Source: Portulaca oleracea (taxonomy: Eukaryota > Streptophyta > Magnoliopsida > Caryophyllales > Portulacaceae). From it: a DNA stretch of 64,000 nucleotides. The notes beneath the pieces are model-generated. The model saw only the letters and a program-made list of their open reading frames with translations, searched no databases and was not told the DNA's origin. This document shows positions 23,641 through 34,814 of the stretch, piece after piece. Each line of letters starts with the position of its first letter. Position 1 is the stretch's first letter. The stretch spans positions 48,000,195-48,064,194 of the forward strand of contig CM055872.1 in assembly GCA_029582165.1 (NCBI GenBank). Direction: 5' to 3'. The translations under genes and the position numbers were made by a program.

Positions 23641-23796
23641 ATACATTTCATGAACACTTGCACCTTATTCATATTATGTATGCTTAACAAGTCATGAACC
23701 AAACAAGACAACACAAGTATATACCTTAAAATCATATATACTAAAGAAATAAGAACTTTCATGAATAAACATTTTCTTAACTCAAGCGTGTTTTTA

Positions 23797-24088
23797 TGTA
23801 AAACCCCGGGTATATGGTTAAGTGTGGCTTAAGATGATTGAAATGACTACTTATACTACCAAGGTGCACCTTCTTTTATGGTAGCTCATCCATTGGGAAC
23901 TCCTCAGTTAAACGTGCTTGGCTGGGAGTAGTCAAAGGATGGGTGACCTCCTGGGAAGTTTTCCCAGGCAGCGTGTGAGCGAGGACGAAGCACGCTGGAA
24001 AGACTCGTGGTGATTTGTGGGGCCAGTCACCGATCCCTGAAGTGTTTATCGGTAATGTCCGCGGATCGGGAGGGGTCGGGGCGTTACA
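23797..24088 (+). mobile_element. Cassandra-type solo LTR carrying a 5S-like promoter
   Basis: 292 bp from TGTAAAACCCC to GGGGCGTTACA, with an exact TTTTA duplication on both sides (23792-23796, 24089-24093). Inside is a segment closely resembling 5S rRNA, including the intragenic promoter. LTRs with an embedded 5S-like RNA polymerase III promoter define the Cassandra TRIM group of plants. One LTR with a duplication and no internal domain means a solo LTR produced by recombination. Confidence 0.88.
23856..23975 (+). ncRNA. 5S rRNA-like segment inside the Cassandra-type LTR
   Basis: Matches to the plant 5S internal promoter: a box A-like 'agttaaacgtgcttgg' near 23906, 'gagtagt' near 23926, and a box C 'ggatgggtgacctcctggg' starting near 23937. 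Both ends diverge from true 5S rRNA, so it is not a functional ribosomal gene. It may still direct polymerase III transcription of the LTR. Confidence 0.8.
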
Positions 24089-24782
24089 TTTTATCTCTAG
24101 CGGAGAATAACACTAGTTATGTACATAAACTTAAACATGTGAATCAAAAAGATTGACATACATACTTGCACATGTGCAAACTTGAAAAATAAAACATTCA
24201 TGCTTGTCATTCCATCAATTAACAACAAGTTGATAAACTCATGTACTCAATTATAAATTATCATGATAAACTTAATAAACAATTATCATGTTTTATATTT
24301 AACAAAACAATTCATATATGAGTATACCACATATATATGTACTTAGTCATAGAAAAACATGTCATAAAACTCATAAACTCACTTATCAATGACACTTTGT
24401 GATTTACTTGACAATAATAAAATCACATTTAAAAGACTTGGCAAAAGACAAAGAAAACATGTACTCACAAACACCTTAACACACTACTTTCTTAAAAACT
24501 TGTAAATGGTGACTTAACAAGGTGTATAAATAAATTATAAACATGTTTCTAATTAATCCATCCATTTGAATTAACCCAAATTCAAATCAAGATAACTTAT
24601 GCCACTTAAAAACAAATAAATGCCAACTTAAAATATAGATAACTTATCTCGATGAAGGCAATCTCATCATACTCCTTGAACTTCTTGAGTATAAACATCA
24701 ATCACCATTTCCACAACCGATTGAGATCTTAACTACATCAATCAAATGAATCACAATTGATTAATAATCTTGATAATCAAAA

Positions 24783-24908
24783 TTAATAAACTTGAATAAA
24801 CAAAACTTGTAAAAAGCAACATAAACTTATCTTTCGATTCCATAGCATCTTGATCTTGAAATTCCATCCCTCAAATTGCCCGGTATGATCCTCAACTCGA
24901 TCATCCAT
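24783..24908 (-). pseudogene. Copia-type gag N-terminal stub
   Basis: The minus-strand ATG at 24908 begins MDDRVEDHTGQFEGWNFKIK. The F.GWNFKIKMLW pattern resembles the start of copia gag (F.G.NF..WK..M). The frame stops after about 41 codons and nothing recognisable follows. It lies some 20 bp inside the element's 5' LTR, where gag should start. Confidence 0.6.
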
Positions 24909-24929
24909 GGTGACAATAAGTCTTAAGAT

Positions 24930-25659
24930 TGTTGGGGAAAACAAATGAGATGGAGATACACGGTCACATGGAAGATGGGGGATCACTTGGGTGGCTAGGA
25001 GTCGATGGATAAACCGGCTTCCCTTAAGACTTATTCACTAGACCGTGGAAAGACTCGAGGGTAAAACCTAACTTGCTTGTAAGCAAGGTTACAAGATTTC
25101 TCAAGGTACTCTTAAAGAGTTGCAGCAGTCAACACCTTAGGAGTGTGTTTAATGTTTTCTAGAGAGGAAGAAGAAGATGATTGAGGGGTGTGGATGAATG
25201 AGCAATTCATCCACCTTTTATAGTGAACTTTGGAGCCATCAAGAGGGTCAAACTTGCCATAACCAAGAGCATAATCCAAGGGATATGGTTGACTAATATT
25301 GATGAGAAATCAAGGATGATTTCTTAGTCAAATATCATCCCAAAACATGCTCAAATACAATTGACCACGAGGCATAAATCAAGGGATTAAAAAATCAATC
25401 CCGACTGAACTCAACATGACCCGTGTTAGATCAACACGGTCCGTGTTGAACTCAACACGATCCGTGTTGGATCAACACGGTGGGTGTTGATTCAGTGCAC
25501 AGAATTTGTGCTCTCTGGACACCAACACGAATCGTGTCAAACTAGACACGATCCGTGTTGAGCCCCTTTTTTCTTATTAAGCTCATTTTCGACCTCCCGG
25601 TTGATCCTATGCTTATATCTTATACTTTTACGCCTCTTAATTCTTGAAATATTCCAACA
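24930..25659 (-). repeat. Right LTR (5' LTR in element orientation)
   Basis: 730 bp, TGTTGGGG...CCAACA, paired with 15281-16008. It has its own run of aacacgg/ccgtgtt palindromic words at about 25405-25565. Confidence 0.88.
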
Positions 25660-25979
25660 CTGGCAATCAATGGTTTCTAATGTAGAGTCTTCTGAAACTA
25701 ACCTTTCTATGCTTAAGGGCTTAAGGTCGTTAGATATATGATCCTCCCCCCCCCCCCCCTCCCTCTTTCCTACTGAGGTGGAGCTCTTGCTTAGGCTCTT
25801 CATTTTACACTGTGATACTTATGTTAGGTGCTTGATGCTAAAACAAAGGTGCAACACTCAGTATTCGGAATTACAATAAACATTTGCAAAATTTATTAAA
25901 AATAGAGTCAAATATATGATTGACTATCAGAGACCCGTATGATGCGAATTTACGTAGTGTTGTTGTTTGAAATTTGTAG

Positions 25980-26253
25980 CAGAGTCGGCTCTGTTGTCGT
26001 AAATCACAAGGTCTCAGAAGCTGCTAGAGATGCATGGCTAGCAATGTCATATGAAGTGAGTTACTTTAGAACCAAACTCGAGTAGACATAAATACTTTCT
26101 ATTTTGTGATATCCTTTTGTTAGTATTGTGGTTGAATTTGTGCTGAAATATAGAATTCTGCTAATCATTCAGCAAAAGGCATTGTTCATTCAAATGGCAG
26201 AGATAAAGAAGGCTAAATACCAAAAGCAGATGGAAGCTTACCATGCTAAAATG
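25980..26253 (+). pseudogene. Possible HMG-box gene fragment, two exons
   Basis: Segment 25981-26055 (after ttgtag, before gtgagt) ends RDAWLAMSYE. Segment 26173-26253 (after attcag, before gtatga) reads KALFIQMAEIKKAKYQ and ends MEAYHAKM. Joined in phase, they resemble the second half of an HMG box (conserved Trp, Ser, AE, K..Y and AY positions). The intron position is plausible for plant HMGB genes. The first half of the box and other exons were not found. A decayed or partial gene seems more likely than a functional one. Confidence 0.4.
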
Positions 26254-28730
26254 GTATGAGTACTGATGTTAAGTCATGTTTAAAGCATCAAAGGATTCTT
26301 TAAAAGTAAAGATTTTTTTCCTTTTTTCTGGTTTTGCCTAATATTGATATGTTGATGGGTACAAAAATGGAATGTTAAAGCTAAAATGTGTTTCTAAAAG
26401 AGGAGTCACACACTCTAATGTTAATGACGAAGGATGGCTAAGGAGTAAGCCTTGCAAAGGTATGAAAACCTGATCTTTGGATCCTATTGAATTGGGGTTT
26501 ATCTTTTGGCCTGATTCCCTTTATTTCTTTCAAGGTAGTTTTAGTATTGGGTTGAAATTGTTGGGGAAGACGGGGTGGTCTTGCTCTTGCTAAGCTAGAA
26601 GTATAAGGCAACAAACAATAATGAATTAGGATGGAGGAGACCATTGATGTAAGTTGTATGAATCAATGCAACTATTGATACTTTGATTTTTGAATACAAC
26701 TGATAGTACAATACAAGTACACTCCAAGGCAATAGAAAAAAATGAAAACTATCCTCCATTTCATTTTTTTCCCCTACCCTATTTGTGCTTGTGCATTTGC
26801 ATAATTGCATCTACGTTTCGCCATTTGATAGTTGAAATATTTGTGTAGCACTGTAAACCCTGCCCTGACTAGCCCTAAATTATGCCATTTAGTTTAGGTA
26901 CATTTTGTCTATTGTTTGCTTTTGTTATAAGCATAGCATGGGCCGACTGATGTCCTTATTTCAGAATTACAAAGCACAAATTAATGACTCTTTATCAAGT
27001 TTAATTGACAAGTTGAGATACTATGTTCCTGTCCTTGTACACCTAAACAAATTAAAGCGAACACAAATTTAGATGGGCTTTTGTAAAGTTTATCCTGTCT
27101 TTCCAGTATTTCTCCACTATTTTGTTGTTTTGATTTTCTACTTGTCATCAATATGATAATGTGAACAGTATTGGGTAGCTAGATTCTTACTCCACTAAAT
27201 TTATTTTATCGTTAATGGATACAGTAAAACTATTTATCACTGTATTTATGATGCTCTAATTTTGCTTGCTAACAGGAGCTCATTGACTAGTATAGTGGCT
27301 ACTATTGTAATTGAAATGTCTAAAGCAAGGACATTTAGAAGTTATTATCTGCACTCAGTGGTAGTTGTGGAACCTATGATTAACAATGGTTTCAACATGT
27401 CTTCATGATCATTTATCTGTGGATAGATTAATATTTTTTTTTTCCATGCAGTAATCCAAAGTCTCCCTCATACATAAACTTATCTCATTTTCATGCATAT
27501 ATAGTCTGCTCTTCCTGAATCGAACTATCTGTCTTGCTCTATTTTCTTAGTCCAATAGGACACCTAAAGAAGGCCTTGCATTTGCAGGGAAAAGTGTTAA
27601 GCTAATTTTGAGTCATTTCATGTACCATAATATGTATGTACATAGCTCTTGGACCTAGATGCAATTATTGTTGGGTTTCCCATTTTGTATCATGTTTAAA
27701 CTTATAGTTACAAATGTGTTTCCCAATAACAGATGCAATCGTGAAGTCAGCGCCTGCACAGCATGCACTAGCCAGACTAGTATAGATAAATACAGATAAA
27801 CACTTGTGTGTCATAAATATGTATCTACACACGCACACATGATTCTCGACCCCATGCTTGCACCAGCAACCATAAACAACTAGAAGATGACCCAACCTAG
27901 CCCCCAATATATCCACAAACGTTGATCATGGTTACCGAGACCATGTTACTGATGTCAGGGTAAGGCCTTCGTGATGGTAGCTTGATCATGATAAGCGAAA
28001 ATGAGTAGAAAAGAATTCCAAGAACATAACGGACCCAGCACATCTATCCCTCTCGATAGCATAACACCCGATCCTGATGTAACCAACAAAAGTAAATCTG
28101 TCGTATTCGTGTGGGATGTCGTTGAGCAATGAACACAAGTACGCACCGCAAGTGAATATGATTCCTTGTGGAAGTGGACAGTCATCCATGACTCAGAGAC
28201 ACCACACACTGCATTAACATGTATTGTCCCCAACTGAAAAGACAACCAACACATTAGCATACAACCAAAACTGATAAGCCAATTACTCTGAAAAGATTTT
28301 GCTGTGAGGAAGTTCAAGAAACCAGATAAAAGACATCACAGGTCGCAAACTACAGAAAGAACTGCCCTGCTGAATACCTTCCTACTTACTTTTTGACAGT
28401 GTAAGTTCACAAGACCAGAACAATCCAAAGAAAACACACAAATGCTCAGCATCACAACCTTCCAGACTTCATTAATATAAGAACCTAATTTCAAGATAAA
28501 TCACTTTGCAAGTGCAAGACTGGAGAAGCAGTTAGAACTTAGAAAGTACAGTGCTTCACTAAAGTATTGACAAAGATGTGGCCAAGAAAAAAGGCTTAGA
28601 TTCACATTCTCCATACTGAAGGAAAAAAAACATAGAAGGAAGACAAAAATATAAAGGAAAAGGAATTTATATACCTATAAATGTCACATAAAACATTTCA
28701 AGACTTGCCGAAAATTTTACTTGGGAAATA
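26254..28730. other. Spacer with no assignable gene
   Basis: About 2.5 kb of AT-rich sequence. The only sizeable ORFs are minus-strand at 27955-28317 (120 codons) and 27986-28189, overlapping in different frames, without recognisable motifs. They lie just downstream of the stop at 28731 and could be 3' UTR or an unrelated remnant. No repeats with clear ends were seen. Confidence 0.4.
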
Positions 28731-29262
28731 CTACTCATTTCTGTGCGTGAAGATAGCCTCAACTCTGTCGAGAGATGCTTGAAGGCGCCCTGTTTCCATT
28801 TTAAACAATGATTCACCAGTACCCACAGCCCTGTTTAAAACATATAATCATTTAATCACAAGGAAATTAAAAATATACTTCAGAAAGGTTGAAAAAGTTT
28901 AGACAATAACCATATTATGATATCAAAGCAATTAGCCACTGTGCTGAAAATAAGAAATGTTATTAACTTTCAAATCAAGAACAAAAAAAATGAAATTTGA
29001 TGAACTTTTAATGAAATGAGTTCCTTGTTGATAATAATAAGCAGACTGACCCACTGAATTCCGGAAGAACGTAGTCTGCCTTCCAACCAAACCGTAAATC
29101 TACACCTTCACACACACCAAGATTTGTCTTGTTTTGTACCCGAGAAAACCCATCTCCTCCCAAACATGTCGTAAGCTTCCATTTCCATCCAGTGGCATTC
29201 AATGAAAAGTTGTGACCAATGCCTACCTGCATTCTAAAAAGTCATTTCAAGTTGCCCAGTTG

Positions 29263-29319
<57 letters not shown>

Positions 29320-31290
29320 GTGCATGTATGTATGTATGTATGTATATAAGCAGATCAATTTGCTGGTAAAACATAACTGGAAATTATTATGTCAGCATTC
29401 ATCAATGGACCAAGTAAATCCGAAGAGAATAAACCTGTAGATTGAGGAATTTAGTAAGAGGGATCTTCTTAGAAAGAAGGCGGACATCTTGATGAATAGG
29501 TTCATAAATAAACTTCCATCTTTTTTGTGGTGATAACGGCTTCAGCACCAGCTTTGCTTGGAAATCATTCATCGGGGCATTGTAAAACTACAAAACACAT
29601 CAGTGTATTAGCATTTACCTCCATAAGAGTTGAAGATTCTATTGACTCACACTTACACAAAAAGAAAGTCACCAGATGTTCATTTCATGGTCTCACATGG
29701 TGTTCAAGGAAAATCAATAAAGGGCTCAGCAAAGGACATATCCAATTATCACCCTAATCACATCCGTGCCAACTTGACGATGTGAAAAGGAGTTTGTTTA
29801 CCACAGCAAAGACAAAAAAAAAAAAAAAAATCGACATGAAGTGCTCAAGTGCAACATCGGATAGCCCATTGTTGACTAGTTCCAGAAAACTAAGACAGTA
29901 TAGTATCAAATATACCTATAAATAGCTTAAAAAGTTGAAGGAGCCTTGGACAATCTGCTCTAGATTCTGGTGCCCATTTCTCCTCATCTTACTAAAAGAT
30001 GACCATCAATTCATTGCCAAAGAGGCTATTGTCAAGCACCTAGACCTAGCAATTGTGGTGGGCGGTTAAATACGGGACATGTGTACATCGGGTTCGGGTA
30101 AATACAGGTCGAGTGTATCTCAGGTTCAGATAAAGAGGGCGGTGTATTTCGATTTTGGGTCAACCCAACAAGTTATGGCCGCAACTTTTATTGTTTTTTG
30201 TTTGAAAAGAATTGTCTCTAAATACTATATTTTGTATAATATACATAATAAAATACAATTATATTCTAGCAACGATAAATTATTTTTAATGTTTCAACTT
30301 AAGCTAGAGAAATAATAGATGAATAAGTTGCGTTTATAGTTTAATAGTCAGCAATTCCAACAAAAAGTCACAAATTCCAACAGAATTTAACTTAAAAAAT
30401 AAAATTTTCAGGTCAAAGGGGTGGGTCAGGTTTGACCCGCTAATTTGCGGGTTCTCCGGGTTCGGGCCAAGAAAATCTTGTTCAAAACCCAAAATTTTCA
30501 AACAGGTTCGGATTGGGTCATAAATTGACAGGTCTACAAGCACCCACTTGGCCAGGTTTCTTCTTTCTAAGGTCAGATTTCATCATTGGTGCTTAGGATT
30601 ACATGATGGCCACATATAATCTACTTCACTACTCACATCAAAAAGCATCCAAACAAAAGAGTGAAGCATAATGCCAGCAGTGGCAATATCAGTATGTTGA
30701 CTCACAAGCCAAGATTCCCCCAACTCCATGTTATGTAATGAACAAGATGATCCATAGCTAACTATCTAGTATGAAATATCCACTCAGAATGCTAATGACT
30801 ACTACAGTAATGCATTCCAAGAACCCATGAGAAATTAGGAGGCAATAATGCATTTCAAACTCTTTTTTCTCAACACCCCCCCCCCCCCAAAACTACACAA
30901 AAAGAATCAATAAAACAGGAGAAATACCCAACCAACCCAGAACTGATTGAAACATCAAACCCAAAAATAACAGCAAAATCAGAGTAATCATTCAAGCTAC
31001 ACACATCTATTCCCTGTCAAACCAAAAGAATTAAACATAGACTTCCCCCATGAATGCTTTGCGATCAACTGGGCTGCTAATTATCGACGGAAATGTAATT
31101 CCTTCAACTCTAAAAATCATTAAAATTAGGGAAAGAGGAGCAACTGAAGTACCTCGAGATTGACACCAAGTCTGAAGGCTTCAACTTCTTTACGAAATTT
31201 GACAAAAAACTCAGAGGGCACCAAGTTGATGTTGTAGAGCTCGTCCCAGGAAACCTGCTCTTCACTGTTTGGAGTTGGATTTGGGTCCAT
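28731..31290 (-). CDS. Four-exon gene, 188 aa, possibly outer-envelope protein (OEP23-like)
   Basis: Exons on the minus strand: 31290-31153 (46 codons, start MDPNPTPNSEEQ), 29587-29435, 29226-29051 and 28830-28731 (stop TAG). All junctions are GT-AG and the frame stays open, giving 188 residues. Features seen: NLVPSEFFVKFRKE near the N-terminus, alternating hydrophobic/polar strands with many Gly, Trp and Asn residues (VGIGHNFSLNATGWKWKL) as in a small beta-barrel, and an amphipathic C-terminal helix (RLQASLDRVEAIF). No signal peptide or clear membrane helix. From memory the layout suggests the small chloroplast outer-envelope protein OEP23 of Arabidopsis, but I cannot confirm that. An exon could be missing in the 1.6-kb first intron. 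Confidence 0.75.
29266..29346. repeat. (TA)n-(TATG)n compound microsatellite in an intron
   Basis: Alternating TA followed by repeated tatg units, within the intron between the second and third exons of the 188-aa gene. Confidence 0.9.
30041..30536. mobile_element. hAT-type MITE in the first intron of the 188-aa gene
   Basis: The ends tagacctagcaa and ttgacaggtcta form an imperfect 12-bp inverted repeat. The perfect 8-bp duplication caagcacc flanks it (30033-30040, 30537-30544). 496 bp with no transposase, rich in 'gggttcggg'-type words. Confidence 0.87.
30876..30888. repeat. Poly(C) run, 13 bases
   Basis: A homopolymer C run in the first intron of the 188-aa gene; one of eight C or G runs of 13 or more bases in the window. 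Confidence 0.9.
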
Positions 31291-31554
31291 CTTCAAGCAC
31301 AGAAAGCACGAACTGAGGCAAGAGAAATACCAAGCAGAATTTTAAACGCCTAATATGCAGTTCATATGCAGTTCAAAATGATAAGACAAAGTGAAGAAAT
31401 AAAGGGAAAATTCTCGCCTAATCACTAGTTTTTTTTTTAAGAAAAAAAAGAAAAGATTTTGAAGACGCCCCCTAAATTGCTGGTTAGAAGAAATCGTAGC
31501 GGTGGGGTTTGATAGTTTGTGGATTTGAAGTTTTAGATTTTTTTTACTAATTAT

Positions 31555-31788
31555 TGCTTTCGTCCCTTTTTATTTGTCCAATTAGTTAATTTTTCTGTTT
31601 CTTTTTACTTATCTAATTACCTAATTTTTACATTTTCAATAACTATAATAATCATTTTATCCCTAATAAATGCATTGTTTATACCTTTCCAATGATATTT
31701 TTGACAATGAATACATCTTTTACTCCATTTACTATGTTTCTTGGTTTTGTGAAAGTAGTTATAGGGACAAATAATCAAAGACGGATCT
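31555..31788. mobile_element. Possible Stowaway-like MITE
   Basis: 'tttcgtccctttttatttgtcc' at the left is matched in inverse by 'gggacaaataatcaaagacgga' at the right, a TIR of the kind common in plant Tc1/mariner MITEs. The exact ends and TA duplication are not resolved. Another 'ctccctccatcc' start at about 31847 has no partner nearby. It lies just upstream of the 188-aa gene. Confidence 0.4.
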
Positions 31789-31799
31789 AGTATTACTTT

Positions 31800-33757
31800 T
31801 GCAACTTATATTTACTTGCAAAAAATTTTATCCTTGTGTAACTTACTCCCTCCATCCTTTAATAGTTAGGAAAATTTAACAAAAACTTAATTATAATTTT
31901 AGTCTCACTTAGACACTAAAATTCTAATTTGTAAAAAGTTGTTATAGCTCACTATTTAGAATAATGTGGCAAAGGGGAGATGGAAAATGTTCCAGATTGA
32001 CGGCAAGGGGAGATACAAAATTTTCATAGTGGAAAAGTTAACTTCATTTATTTGATTCGAAAGAACACTTTTTCTAAGAGAGAAACTTTGAAGTGGAAAG
32101 AGATGGACACTCTGGGCAGTCTATACTTTACGACAGTAAGCAAGGTTCTTCGACCGATAACCTGGAGTTGGAAGGCGACGCTGCTAACTAAGGAAGAGGT
32201 AGTTGTCAGTTGTTGGTGTGAAGTGGTGGGTTGTTCGACCAACACCGATCTGAATTCTACAAAACCAAGAAAATTTGGCGTTATTGTAAGTCTCGCAAAA
32301 CGCCGCCAACTCTTGAATACATTGTTGGAAGAAGAAATATAGTAAGTTTTCTCAAACACTGTCGAATTATGCCTCTTAAAATTTGTTTGCATGACCGAAA
32401 ATTGGGTATGCAAAATAAATTACGCTTCGTGGAATACCTAATTTTAATATTGTTAATCTTGACTGCTCGTGTCTACTCATAGCAAGGATTCAAATCAATG
32501 TTTTCTTCTTCTAGAATCATACAACTTCATAACTTATTTTACTTGCAAAAGTGTTAATGTGGAACGTCAAAATTTTACTAATGTCATTTAGTTAATATCA
32601 GTCTTTGATACCTGTAAATTCATTCAACCAAGAAGTGTAGGTATTGCTTTGTTCTTCGTGGTAAATTCTATTCACTTGCGAAGTTGTCGTTTGCTAGTCT
32701 CAACTTGGTTATGTTGTACATTATTACTTTGAGATGTTATTTATACTGTCTAGGGTGTTTCGACTGGATTCACTCGTGCATTGTGAGAAAAAGGTCTTGT
32801 TGATGCAAAGTTCAGTTAGGGCGTTACAATCTGAACATGTGTTTTACCTGGTGCACAACATGCCTAGTGAAAGACCTATATTGGTTTCTCGTTTAGGATA
32901 GCTGCAAAGAAGAATGGTGTAGCTTGTATGTGATTGAGAAGTAAGCCAAAGATTAGTTGGATTGATTGTGCTGTAATTGTGGAAGGTACTTAGTGTATTG
33001 GTTTTGAATGGGACCTTGCTTGAGATCATCCTTTGGTGAGGGGTTCAAATGAAAGGGTAAGCTATGAACCATCCATGAATTGTGACGGTGTCATGAGGAG
33101 TTCTCGCAGGCTTTGGTTTCATACAGTGATATATAGATAAAGAACTTTTCACATGAGTACTAACCATACACTTTGCATTAATTCTAAATCATACTAAACT
33201 GTGTATGGTTTAAATAGTTAAGTGCATATAAATTTGTTCTCTCAATGAGACAATACTTGTTACAAGTTTGTGAATTAATTCAATTTGCTACAGGTCCAAT
33301 GTAGTGAATGAGCATTTTATTGGTATAAATGTGTTTGGTGTTTTGTGATTGGTGTATGAATGTGATTGGTGTGTTGTGACTGTGGTATCAAGTTGAGCAA
33401 TATGTTTGATTCTACAAGTTTTTGATGTCCCAAAAGCAGTTCATTGTTTGAGCAAAACTTGAATATCAAAAATTGGACATGATCAATAAGCATTTATGAA
33501 AAGTGATACAAGGGGAAAAAAAACAAAGGCGGAATCAAGACCTTCTCTTTTATTTGCCTTTGTATGATAATAAGCTAGAAACATCAAGTTTTGTCTATAT
33601 AAAAGATCCTCTTAACTAAATTTTATTGTTAACATATTTTACATGTTGTTAAAATTAATTAATTAAATAATGATAACGCAAAGCACGAGGTATTCACTGC
33701 CTCACTTGTAGTTAAACTTAAGCCTTTAAATCGTTTGAATTGTTAAGTAGGACTTGC
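31800..33757. other. Spacer between the two host genes
   Basis: AT-rich. Overlapping ORFs on both strands at 32048-32482 (up to 121 codons) are unrecognised and mutually inconsistent. No RNA gene or paired repeat was seen. Confidence 0.4.
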
Positions 33758-34230
33758 CATTCCTTGTCCTTTTGATTTGATTCCACTTGAAAATATTCCT
33801 AAAATTTTTCTAGTTTATGACAAAATTGTCAGAAAAATAAGATCGTGCATGCATTTTTACAGATTTAAGCAAAAGTGAACTGATGTCAACACTTTTCATA
33901 CCCAAAATTTCAGTTTTGAAGTTTTTAAACAAAATATCATAATAAATTCATTCGTTATCCTTTGATCTGATTCCACTTGGAGAAATTCCTAAAATTCTTC
34001 TAAATTATGACAAAATTGTTAGAAAAATATAATCTTGCATGCATTTTTACACAACTATACAAAAGTGGACAGATGTCAACACTGTTCATACCCAAAATTT
34101 CAATTTTAGAATTCTTAAACAAAATGTCATAATAAATTCATTTCTTGTCCTTTTGATCTGATTCCACTTGAAAAAGTTCCTACAATTCCTCTAGTTTATG
34201 ATAAAAATTTTAGAAAAATATGATCGTGCA
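33758..34230. repeat. Tandem repeat, about 190-bp unit, about 2.4 copies
   Basis: The word 'gattccacttg' recurs at about 33779, 33969 and 34160, spaced 190 and 191 bp. The surrounding sequence matches too ('atgcatttttaca', 'tcatacccaaaatttca', 'catcataataaattcatt'-like words). The third copy is cut off near 34230, about 600 bp beyond the DGAT1 stop codon. Confidence 0.85.
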
Positions 34231-34814
34231 TATCCTGACATAGACTCGAACTGAGCTTAGTCAGACAGGTTCCAAGCCGAACTCACACTCAGATTCGGCA
34301 GATTGAGATTACAACTTACACATGCAAAAACCCGGCTCACGATTAGAGGAAGAGAACAACTTGAGATGTCATGCATTGAAAGCGCCCAGACGATATTTTA
34401 TCCATCACAAATGAACATGAATCGAACACACCAAACAAAAACTGAACACAGACTTGCACCTTATTTCTTTCATTGGTGATCAAGATTGGAGTCTGTAATG
34501 TACAGTGATTTTAGACCCCTTACATGATACCTTATAATGGTGGGGTTTTCTGGGGAAGCAAAACTACATGAAAGATACCAAATTTTGATGGAATTGGAAA
34601 GGGAAAAGCACATGTACAATTTGTTTTGTACCCTCTCTTTGGTTTTACACAATCTCCTAGTCCTAGTGAAGTGTACATTGTTATCTATTCTAAAGCCCAA
34701 ATCTGCTTATACAAAACACACCAGCCAAAGTGCTGCTCCGGAAACCTGACACGATACCATTTGCATATTGACATGAATAATTGTCTGGTTGACAAATTCC
34801 TTACTTTGGATTAT
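34231..34814 (-). other. DGAT1 3' flank and probable 3' UTR
   Basis: Sequence after the DGAT1 stop on the minus strand. It has short ORFs only. The 3' UTR should lie here, but no decisive polyadenylation site was identified. Confidence 0.5.

Larger units (their letters stand above)
15281..25659 (-). mobile_element. Large non-autonomous copia-like LTR element, minus strand, host of a nest
   Basis: Direct repeats of about 730 bp (15281-16008 and 24930-25659) both start TGTTGGG and end CCAACA. Flanks ctagc (15276-15280) and ctggc (25660-25664) fit a 5-bp duplication with one change. Orientation is minus: a purine tract (minus-strand atggcgggggat) adjoins the left LTR, and a gag-like start lies just inside the right LTR. 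Apart from that stub the interior has no retrotransposon coding sequence of its own. It holds three later insertions (hAT plus L1, a retroposon, a Cassandra-type LTR). Confidence 0.85.

Noticed and set aside
23906..23960. A genuine 5S rRNA gene
   Set aside because: Only the promoter core is close to 5S. The ends diverge and the segment sits inside an LTR with its own target duplication.
27955..28317. 120-codon minus-strand ORF as a gene
   Set aside because: It overlaps another ORF in a different frame, has no recognisable domain, and is more likely 3' flank of the 188-aa gene or chance.
32048..32482. Overlapping ORFs of 83-121 codons on both strands
   Set aside because: They occupy the same DNA in opposite strands with no motif, splice context or codon signature favouring any of them.
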